From Alisma plantago-aquatica (lineage: Eukaryota > Streptophyta > Magnoliopsida > Alismatales > Alismataceae): DNA of 64,000 nt. Position numbers and translations under genes: made by a program. The stretch lies in contig OY856413.1 in assembly GCA_963693085.1 (NCBI GenBank), positions 545,576,879-545,640,878 on the forward strand, written 5' to 3'. Below are positions 37,083-47,983 of the stretch, piece by piece. Under the pieces are notes generated by a model. It did not search any database and was not told where the DNA came from. It saw only the letters and a list, made by a program, of their open reading frames with translations. The number at the start of each line of letters is the position of its first letter. Position 1 is the first letter of the stretch.

Positions 37083-38809
37083 GAAGAACAATGAAGTAAA
37101 ATTAATCTATGTGAGGGTCAAAAACTTTTTTTTAGTTAGAAAGCAATTATATAGTTTACATGATAATTGATGGTTATATCATGGAGTCATATCACACATC
37201 TAATTTGACTATTATAATTTTTCCATTTATTAGGAAGATGTTAACCATGTGATCTCTTAGGGTGATGATAACATTGTCAATCATATAGTAGGATTTTGAC
37301 ATGTGGATGTGAAGCTCACATTGAGGAATGTCTTAAAGTTACAAAATATTTTACATGTTCATAGTTTCACAAAATCCTTGTTACTGAGGTGCAGGTAAAT
37401 TCATCTAGATATTATTAAAAGAAAATGTGTTGCACCATCTAGATTCAGTTGTTTCATAGGTTTAGGGTACACATAGTGCTTTTATGAAATTGTGTGTTTC
37501 TTCATTTATTGGTACTCCTTCTATTTATGATAATTGCATCAGTGCTCTATCCACTACCATATCTTGTATTTTTTTATATGCTCATTTGTGGCTTGTGAAC
37601 AAAATACATAGAAACATATGGTTCACATAAATTTGACTTGTAACACTAATATATAGGTAATTATAGATCTAAAATTTGTGTTCAAGCTAAGCTACCTAAG
37701 AAATTGTTTTCACTAGAAAAGAGGCTACTTTTCTTAAGCTGATTCATTTAGATGTTTGTGATGTTATGAAAGTTCTTAATCAAGATGGTATGTGTTACTT
37801 TATAACTTCTTTTGAAGACTTTCCAATATATTCATATATTATTTTCTAAAATTTTATGTATGAAAAAATGTAAATATTTAGCCTTTATAAGACTCAAATA
37901 GATAAGGAGAAGGGAAAAGATGATCAAGTGTGATCAATTAGATAGTGTGGGTATATATACCTTAAATGAAGTTAATCTATTTAGTGGGGAAGATGACCTT
38001 ATACATAAAGACACTACCATCTATAAACAGTTGTTGGGGAATGTTATGCTAATAGAAAAAAATATGACATTTATTCATATGGTCAATGTCATGCTAGATG
38101 AGTCTAATCTTAATAAACAATTGGCGGTGAAGGTTGTCTTCACTACCAACCCTGTGTTAAACTGTATACCTTATAAACACATAGAGAAATATCATTATGA
38201 ATTTTTTTTAAAATGAAATCTATTTTGAATTTTTTTTTAAGTGTGCACATGCTTGGCCAAAATAGAGATATAAAAAAATAGGAATCTTGGACCCAAAATC
38301 ATAGATGTGATTCATAGGATATAGAAAGAATATAAATGATATTGTATGTGTTGTTAATAAATTTTATTCATCTAACACTTGGATCAACTCAATACTATAA
38401 ATTATGAGTTGTTGGTCATATTTACTATGAGTAAATATTTCTCATAAAATTTACTATATCTAGACAAGTTGGTGAAAGTTCTTCAAAACTTAATAGCCAA
38501 ATCCCCTGATGGTTTCTCACCTCTTCTTGATGAACTTAAACATGTTACCCTTCATATATTTAGGAATCCCACTAACCTTGGTTAGGGTTACATAGATATA
38601 GTTTCTAAGAATGTTTAATCTAACTTATACAGTTCCATAGTAGAAGAATATTGTATTAGGACATAGGCAATGCATTCATGAAGGAAGAAATTGATAAAAA
38701 AAGATATCCTTCATGAAGAACCACATATTTATTATTATTGATCTTCCTCCTAGATACAAGACTATTGGGTGTAATTGGATCATTAGAATGAAGATAGGTG
38801 CAGATGGTT
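37083..38809 (+). pseudogene. Ty1/copia pol, 5' part (protease end to start of reverse transcriptase), degraded
   Basis: The plus strand carries fragments in copia order, with many stops and frame changes. They are a decayed protease-region stretch near 37165, a 'L-R-N-V-L-K-V' block of the pre-integrase region near 37320, an integrase start at about 37735 ('L-I-H-L-D-V'), an integrase late block at 38090-38190 ('M-L-D-E-S-N-L'), and the first reverse transcriptase block near 38760-38808 ('I-G-C-N-W-I', 'I-G-A-D-G'). The line stops abruptly at codon GGT and continues at 50967. Gag and the 5' LTR are not present; the left edge abuts truncated CACTA 2. Confidence 0.75.
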
Positions 38810-39437
38810 TGTGACATCCCCAAATTTTCTAAAACTTAATCTGATGTGTGATGTCCAAATTGAAACCTCACCTTAGTGAGCATCCCAATTTAAACACCAC
38901 ACACTAGGCTAAGAAGAAGAAAATCAAAGGAAGTCAGAAGGAAACAATCAGTAGCACATGTACATTTAGAATAATAAAACCATACACACATGTTCATCAT
39001 TCAACATATAATTACAACATGAATTGTTACAACATTTGATGTTACATATTGAATAGCAAACTTATACATATACATGTACTACCACTAAACTACAGGATCT
39101 TAAGACAATAGGTCCACCTGTACATCAGCTCGCCACACAACTCTCACTATCTTGGATCTTCTAGAGCATAACCACAACCTAAACAAAAGATTACATGTGG
39201 TACACATCAACACAATATTCAAGAATATTGTACTGAGTACGCCTACGTGTCTTTTATATACCTCTCATCATATTTTTGCAATAAGATAAAACTAAACTTG
39301 GTAGTAACAAAAGAATATAAGAAAAGCATACTTGAATAAGAATGTTTATTAATAAAAGAGAACATATATTTTAAGCACATTTCCATCATATATGTCATGC
39401 GTCTACCACCAATGCTTTTACGTCTTCAGGCCTTATG

Positions 39438-39543
39438 ATCTACCACCAAGTGGTTTGTGATCATTATACAAACATCATATGATCTACCACCAAGTGGTTT
39501 GTGATCATTATGCATGCGCTCTACCACCAAGTGGTTTATGAGC
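39438..39543. repeat. Three-copy repeat in the LARD LTR
   Basis: Units open 'gatctaccaccaagtggttt' at 39438 and 39481, and a variant at 39518. The matching array is in the other LTR at 48611-48716. Each unit contains the small inverted repeat CCAC...GTGG. Being in both LTRs, it predates the insertion. Confidence 0.85.
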
Positions 39544-39844
39544 TATCTTATGATGGAACATCTATATTATGTTTGCAGGTGTTCAAGGTATACATATAGC
39601 AATAAGTATGGAAATTCAAGCAACATATCATACAAGACAATCATTTCAATCAATACCATATGCCAAGTATTTACTACCATATAACGCAAGCATAATGTAT
39701 AATAATCCAAGTGACAGGTAATGGTGTACCTTGATCAAGAACAAACCTAATCACACATTCCTGATATCAGATATATCCCCATGTCAACTATATCCTAGTC
39801 AACCCTGATTAAGACAAGATCATATACTGTCATCAGATTCTCAT

Positions 39845-42800
39845 TGTAACATATTCAAACCTTTGCCAATAGATTTATCCCCCCATCTTTCTAGAATACT
39901 TTTTAATTGGTAGTTGTAAATTATTTCATCTTTGATTTAGAACATATGGATATTAATTAAAAACAAATGGTAAAATGATTTGTACATGCCTCCAACGTAG
40001 AATTTAAAGATACAATAATCATAATATATTCAAGAATAGGATTTGATGCACAAAAATATTGATAATAAGATTCCCTCGAACTCGACAATATTGAATATTT
40101 CTAGGGGTGTAATATGGAAGATATCAATTTAATTGGTAACAAGATGTCACATTTGGTTAATTACTTGGAAATCATGCCTTAAAAGAACACATTACATGCT
40201 AATGATCTTAAAGGGTAAAATTGACGTTACATTGGGATTCCTCATATCCTATTTAGTCTACTTAGCTAATTGCATAGCCTTTGGGTGGTGTTTACTCATT
40301 TAATTCATTTAGTAAAGAAAACCATTAAAGACCTAAGGCTAATTTCCATAAATCACCTCCGTGAATCTACTACCCTAATGCATCATCTCATTTCTAGTCA
40401 AAGTGTAATGTGTGACTTACTCTCAGCTTTGCTAGTCGTCTTCTTCGCAATGACTTCCTCGACCCATCTAGTGATCGACGATTTCTCTTGACCCCTCCTG
40501 AGTTTGCTTTTCCTTCTCCTCCATCTTCTCAATTGGATACACCTGCTAACGGACAACTAGGCTGAATATAATGGTCATAACCCTCCCTTCTCTTCCATCT
40601 TCCTCCTACCCATTACCACCATCATATAACCTAGTCACCACTGGCAGTCTGCTACGGCTATGACATCTACACCATCTCTGTCCGCCTCCTTATATCTTTT
40701 CCCGCCTCCATCTTGTTGCGTAGAAGCGGAAACTCCAAATCATATGCACCCAGCGGTGACGACATCGCAGGAAGCGCCACCAAAGTTGCGGTGACTAGCG
40801 ACTTGATGACGATGATCATAGGTTGACTCGCCACCACCAGGACCTAATCTCATGTCATGATGTAGTGCTCCTTCCCTACACCCAAACCACCATTGTAGAG
40901 AAAGAAAGCTATGCTTGCAACTACTCTAGCCGGCTGAGAATTGAGAGCATCACCTGCCAACATGGTCACTTGTAGACCTTTATCATCATCACCCTCTCTG
41001 ACCTCCCACCAACACCACAGTACACCACCTCGGCACCCTACAATTAGGTTGACTTGTTTCCACTTCCGCCAGCACCATAGTGATCCATCTCTTCCTTTTC
41101 CCAGCCGCCGCCCTCACACCTGCGCCCAACAATGCCAAGGCTCGCCAGGTAGTGTCGAGTGCCTCCAGGCGATGCTGCCATCCACCATCTCTGGCTCTAC
41201 CTACACCAGAGAAGATGACACTTCTCTCCTTTCCTTTTCCCCCCCTTTGTACTTCAGATCTGGGTACAAACCTGATGTCGCCAACCCCACCTCACCAGTA
41301 ACATATCTACAACACCCATCTAGCCTCAAGCCCACAATGGTCTACCCTACAAGGCCCGATCTCCTCCATTACCAGACACCACAGAGAGGTGCGGATCTAC
41401 AGAATGCAAACTATAGTAATGGTGATAAGATTCACCTCCTTCCAGACTCATCCATGGTGTTGGATTCCTTGCATCCCGTGACCTGTAACCATGCCCAGCA
41501 GGTTCAGAGGAGTCCCCACCCTCATGTTTATGATGACCTATCTATGTAGGTGTCTAGAGTCCTTGCTGACAGGGCAACCTTTTTTCAAAGTTGCAGTTCC
41601 TATATGGGATACTATATGCCTAAAAATGTTGATGATCTCTATGCACTGGAGAGTGTATCCCGTTACGTAGCTGGCATGGTGGTCACAAGGATCAGTGAGA
41701 TCATCTCAAGAAGTTGAACCATGGAAAACATCTCCATCCTAACCCAAGGAAATCTACGCACCGGACTGTAGTCAACCTTGGTCATGGAGACAAGCTCTTA
41801 AGGGAGATCTTAGGTAAGAGAATCTATAGTTTCCAATTGTTATACAATGAATCTTGATTATTCCTATATAGTGGTGTGCTTAGTATAATAAACTAGGTAG
41901 TAGATTATCTGATGTTTAGGATGATACATTACTGATCAATCCACGACAAGTCATTATTTCCCCCTCGTTAGTTAATTATATTATGATAATAAAGATAATG
42001 CTTGGTTAGATATTATATTGGGAGGATAATCTGATTAATGAGATGTAAAACTAAATCATACCAATAAATTAGATAAATGAATCCACTTCATATTATTTGA
42101 TCTCATTTATGAACATACATTTTCATTATACTAATACTAAAACTAGGAAATCTATTATTTTTCTAGACATATATTCTTATAACAATATTTTAAACAATGC
42201 ATTAGGTATTGATTAGAGTCCTAAAATGAGAGACTTGATTGTGTTGATGAACCATGTGACTTGATAAGCAATCATATGGGAAGCCAGTAGACAAATTACC
42301 ATGGTAACGATACACCATATTTTGTGGATAAATTATGATCTTAAAAGGATTAAATTTACTTCAAGATAATGTTAGGAAGAGAATATGATCATTCTCATGG
42401 AAATGCTTATTAGGGTAGAACCACAATGAGTAATATTAAGCATTGGCAAAGAATATGGAAACCTTAATATATAAACTTATAATATGTAAGATATTCCTAA
42501 GATATAAAATCCTAACTTGACATTAGGTGACATGTTGGGTTTAGATATGCTTTAACTCATAAATGGATAGTTGTGGACTAATACAGTTATAAAATACTTT
42601 TAGGTTGAAAAGGAAAAACTATGGAGTTCACCCCTAGAGATAGGGATAGTGTTGAAGATCAGGTATGTACTCTTCCCTATTTAAAATTGGGCATTTATAT
42701 GACTAACTTTTCCCATAATGAGGCATCTTTTGAAATACTTGCTCTTATTCCATTTGTTGGACAATTCATATACTTTCAGTTGGATTTATTATTATTCTTT

Positions 42801-43653
42801 TGAAATTACTATCATGTTGAATTAGGTTAATGACCCCATCTACTGTTGCGCTTAAATCATGCCACATGTTTGTGAAAGGTATGTCTTGCCACTCTATTTA
42901 TGCAAGTTAGATAGTTTGACTAGTTTAACTCTTGTAGATGCTTATATGTAACCATTAGGGTATTCTTTTCTACCCGGGGTATGCTTTTCTACCCTTATAT
43001 ATACAAAGGCATGTTTTTCTTCCTAGGGTGTGCTTTTCCACCCGTTTTACTTAGGCCAATTACTCAGTGGTGTCATGGCCCTACTACAGTTATTTAGTCC
43101 AATATATATACATACAAATAATTGTTGTAATGTGATGATTGATTGTGCCAAGGTTTGTTGTTTTTTGGATTATTTATACCACCTCATTCTTTTGGAAATT
43201 CCTTCTTTTGGTACTTCTCATTGAAACTTACCTAGCTTTAATGGCCCCCTTTTTTATGGGAATATCTTACTTTACTTTTTAATGCCCTAGTTAATTTTCT
43301 AATGTACATACTCAGCTTTTGTTGACTTATACTCTTTTGTTTCCTAATTTTCTAGGTGTTCCCTCCACCCAAATTTAGGTGCTTTGTAGGGCAGAGACAC
43401 AGGATGATTATGAGCTCATTGGTGAACATAAGGATAGCTTGAGGCAACCTTGTTACCCTTTGCATATGGGCTTGTGTGTATATAGATGTAACATTTTCAA
43501 TTTATGTACCACCTTAGAGTGAGAAAGTTGTGTACATGGGCGTATTTTGTAACTTTGTAAATAGTTATTTTTTCTGCTGCTTAAATATTTCATGGCTCAA
43601 TTTTTGTACCATTGAGTGGGCCCACTATTGGGTCCTACTCTTTACATTCAACA
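39845..43653 (+). mobile_element. Insertion in the 3' LTR of the LARD-like element, probably a solo LTR
   Basis: This segment is missing from the paired LTR. It begins TGTAACATATTC and ends CATTCAACA, so TG...CA bounded. Its right part has features of Del/Tekay LTR tails: 'catactcagcttttgttgac' at about 43309-43328, a 'ttctaggtgttccctcc' stretch near 43350, then 'ggcagagacacaggatgatt'. That is the same type as the solo LTR at 27976. A GC-rich leader lies at 40600-41560, with a 202-codon Ser/Pro/His-rich frame (40941-41549) that I take to be chance. I could not find a clear 5-bp target duplication, so exact ends may be off by some bases or part of the target may be lost. Confidence 0.6.
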
Positions 43654-45595
43654 ACTTACATCTCATCTTAACCCTAATTGTGTTCATTAGAGTTTCTCTT
43701 AGTTCATTAGGATATGTGTATCATTACTTGTATTCTTATCTTATGATTATCTCACTGATGTCATTTTTCAGATTACATCTCAATATCAAAGTTCATCATT
43801 TGAACATTAGGTTCCATATCCTTTTTGTGCACATATTATCCCTAGGTTACATCATTAACCTAGATTAGGGTTTTATAACATGTATTAACATTCATCTTCA
43901 TATAATATGGATTATGTTCATCATTATGATCTCCTCATTAAATTTGAGGTTCTAAATACAGATATGAGCTTACATTGTAAATTTCATCATTTATTGAGCA
44001 TTTATGCATTTACTACATTTTATTTAGGATTATTAGCCCTAAATAGCCATATAATGCAAATTACATAATTTCGTGTATAAACATGACCATATCTGACACC
44101 ATATGCATTCTAAACATGGTTATGGACTTACTGACATTTTCCATAATTTTATGTCATCGTTTACTATTTATCATGCATCAAACAAGCATTACTAATCTTA
44201 CATTATATCACTGAGATTTAATCATCAAAATTATGATATTATAGTTCTATTGTTCTCTACGCAATTTTCTGAATGTTTTGGTACCTTGTTTGTATTTTTA
44301 GGATAAACGAGCTATTTTCTATGAATTTTGGAAGATCTACATATTAACTGAAGATTTACCTTTTTCGTCCAATCTGCATGCACCACGTGTCCCAGACACC
44401 ACCCTCTCTCGCTGGCTGGCCACTCGATCTGGATTAGGGGGTGGATCCACAAATATGAAGATCCAGTTATCTGAGTCACTCCCCCCCACCACTTCTCATG
44501 ATCCAACTCGCGACCTCTGTTTCCTCTGTGAAACAGGGCACCACCGCACAGGCACTCCTCTGGTGAGCAAGCACTCCTCATCCAGAGCTCCTCTTCAGAT
44601 AAAATTTCTCCCAGAACTTTGTTGGCTCTCCCTAGATGTCACCGGCCAGTCGGCCTTCTTCCTGATGCTCTTCCTCGTGAGCTTGAGGAGGCCACTCCCG
44701 TAGGTTGCCGTTGTGAGCAAGATCTCCGGGGAGCATTACCTCGCTACCCGGCCCCTTCTCGTCGGCCACTATGTGCACCATCAACTTCATCGACTTTTCC
44801 TAGATCTCCATGGTTGAGAAACTCCAGGGTTGGTGGTCTAGATTTTAGTATGCTCCTTAGCTCCTCCATACCCCTGGCTTGCGGCTGTGGAGAAGTAGTG
44901 CGGAGGAGAGTCTAGTTCTCTCCACTAGAACAACCACACACCTCCCCTAAGGGGGTCAAATAGATGGTTATAGGTATTAAAAGCCGACTCCTTTGTCGTT
45001 CCCTCCTCTTGCCCTATGATCCGAGTGATCCGAGTGAACTGCGACATCATGGTCGCTGCCTGTGATCAAGGCAATAACCGCAAGGTAGGGGAAGGTTTCT
45101 CCACCGTTGGATGGCATCCCAGAGCTAGGATTCTCGGATGCAGCTACCCAAATCGTGTGTCACTTAGATCAAGGAGCACTACCGCTGGATTAGGTCTCTA
45201 GGGTTACGATTTGGCCACTCAGACCCAGCTGGATTAAAGGGTTGTGACACTGATAATGATTAGCAACTTAGGTTCTCAAATCATCAAAAATACACATTAT
45301 TTCCCAAATTTCAAACCTTGATAACTTTCTTTAAGATACTCCAAATGCCACCAAATTTTAACCATATCTTCCTTACCTCTAGAGCTACCTTATATTCAAA
45401 TTTTGGTGACAAAAAAAACTATTATACCATTCAATAAAATTCCTCAAGTAGGCCTAAACTTATGGATCCAAATCATTATATTAACATCATCAACTCTCAA
45501 CTTTACCAAAAACACATGGAACTCTCAAAACAACTCATGTGTGAAATCAATTATGTCATTTGACATTTAGGATTCCAAAAGTCCACTCTATAACA

Positions 45596-47969
45596 TCCTA
45601 CAGACCTTAAAAGATATTCCGTCCTCAAAATTAAGCCCAAAAATCCAGTCTTTCACATCATATACATCTTAAAAGAGCTTTCATCCTCGAAAGTACACCA
45701 TGCTCATACTTCCAGGGAAAACCTTATCTTTCTCTCATCCACATTTAAGCACCATTCTATATGTAACATATCCGCCATGGTTACCTAGAACCATGTATCT
45801 AAAGCATTATTAGGAGGTTTCAAAAGTATCAATAAGTGAAACCTCACTCCATAGAAGGCTCAAACAAGGGTTTAGAAGCTTAGGTTATGTCATTACATCA
45901 TGACGTATCTAATTTGTTAAGGTTGCATATTTATCTTTATCCATGCATTAATATTTAACATCATACTACCATGTTCTAAAGGAGTTAACTAAGATTAACT
46001 CATACATCAAGGTTTCATCAACATTTCATTGAGCTCATTGTTTAAACATGTTCAACATTAACATATGCCTTTTAGGAGGGATTTAAATATAGTTAACCCA
46101 CATTATCCATCTAGATCATATCAAGGTGTCTTAATCATTATGTGGTTCTAGCTATCAAACAATATTTTTCATCATTATTAAGCACTAAGGTTAACACCTC
46201 ATGTAACATGTTTCATTCATATGTTCGTATTTCATAGCTCATAAAAAAATACAACATTTACTAGTGATTTTGTCACAAGATTAAACAATAGTATCACATA
46301 ATCATCATTATTCATGTACATGGTTAACCATTTATGCATTGATATCTATTAAACCATCTCTAGGTTTCCATCTTATCATGTCTATATATCACATCTCGAG
46401 ATTAGATCACCTCTTACATACATTATATCATGGTTTTGCTAACAAACTTATACATGTGGCTCATGAAACATGTATCAAAACTTTATATAGTCTAAATGAG
46501 GTTCCTATAACCCATACCATGAGGGTAGTGCCATGCTGAGTCTCTCTGAGCTAACTCAACTCTTTGAGTACCTCATATACACATACTTTTTTCTCCCTCC
46601 TTGGTTTAGGGTTTCAGATTACCTCATTGGCACTCGTGATAGCTTTACAAACTCTAGCCACATACACACAAACCAACACATGGTATGCTATACTCTTCAT
46701 AGATCTCTAACCATGAAATATCTTACCCAAAGCTCTCTTATATACACTACTAGATTCCTATGTGGGAAACCACCAACCCGAGCATGAGGTTTCAAAGAAA
46801 CTAACATAACTACCTCCTCCAGGGTCTTGGGATCCCTCCCTCACCCAGATGGCAGGCACTCATATTCATGTTTTCATAGGTGCACATATAATGAGCCTCA
46901 CTCCATCTCTAGGATTTAGTCCTCCCAAGGACATCTATGGTTCAACAAAGCTATATGGATCATGCATAGAGTAACTCAACTCAATCACTCAGGAGTATTC
47001 TAGTTTAGGACATATCATATCACATATTTCTCGTATTTGTCATATCTTGGAGTTTAGGTTCACTAACCTCCTCCCAGTGGGTCTCACTCTCTCTCGAGTT
47101 AACCCTAAAACTGGTCCCAACACTAGAGGTCCTCTGTTGGTAAAAGAGCTTGAGGCTCAGGCTGATCCACATCCTTGTCTTAACTTAACATATCTTATCT
47201 CATAAAAGCCTGGTTACTTGCATAAAAAAACTTATCTCAAATCCTCATAACTGAACCTTAAGTCCTTAAAGACAAACATAGATCATCATAACCATCTTTT
47301 GTCATCTATGTAAGACTTACATCATATCATTAAAACTTATTTCATCTATTCCATCTATCACATATTACAAAAAGGCTCTAGACATCTAAAGTAAACTACT
47401 CTCTCTTCTAGACTGATGTCATTCACTTTCACTTAGGTTACATGACCACCTCCTACTCGTACATGTGTAGGGACACATTTTTGTAATACATTTACATAAT
47501 AAAATATAATATAGTTTTTCTTCGATAAAACAAGCGTCAGAGAAAACTATCGAGGTTCGATTTGATTGGAATCAAAAACCAAATCCTAAAAATGAGTCTC
47601 ACACAAATAGTAGAGAGTAAAGTGTCATGAAAACTAGTGAAAAGGATGAGAACAAGGGGTAGACTAGTGTAGCTACTCTAGAAAACGTGCACAATATGTC
47701 TAGGGTTTCTCTTCCTTTGATGCACGTCATTTCCAAATAGTGCAACGTCCCATACCGCTGCACCACAAGGAAAGAACGACATCTAAGGACTTGCTACACA
47801 ACAAGCACCAGTCTAAACCTAGTTCTCAGACATCTAGGTGCTAACCTAGAGGCTAGGTCAGATCAAGTCTCTAAAAGACAACTACTCTAACCCTAAAGAT
47901 TATTTAGTTCAAGATTTCTTTAGTTTTGTGTTGCATAATGAGCAAATGTTAGGCTTTGCTATTATTCAT
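45596..47969 (-). other. Internal region of the LARD-like element, non-coding
   Basis: About 2.4 kb between the LTRs. All frames are short; two plus-strand frames near 46339-46787 run against the element and have no known domain. No zinc knuckle, protease, reverse transcriptase or integrase motif was found on the minus strand. Probably holds only the packaging and priming signals. Confidence 0.6.
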
Positions 47970-47981
47970 GCTCTGATACCA
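47970..47981 (-). other. Primer-binding site, initiator tRNA-Met type
   Basis: On the minus strand this reads TGGTATCAGAGC, the perfect 12-base complement of the 3' end of plant initiator tRNA-Met, two bases from the LTR end. It fixes the element's direction and fits the Del/Tekay (and many other Ty3 and copia) lineages. Confidence 0.92.
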
Positions 47982-47983
47982 CC

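Larger units (their letters stand above)
38810..45595 (-). repeat. 3' LTR of the LARD-like element, split by an insertion
   Basis: 38810-39844 matches 47984-49019 and 43654-45595 matches about 49020-50966; together they make one LTR of about 2.98 kb. The middle (39845-43653) has no counterpart in the other LTR. The GC-rich leader at 44350-44930 and the tail at 45580-45595 ('gtccactctataaca') align with the other copy. Confidence 0.86.

Noticed and set aside
40941..41549. 202-codon plus-strand frame as a gene
   Set aside because: Lies in the GC-rich leader of an LTR-like insertion, rich in Ser, Pro and His, with overlapping frames; no domain seen.
46339..46787. Plus-strand frames in the LARD interior as gag or env
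   Set aside because: They run against the element's direction, are short and carry no motif.
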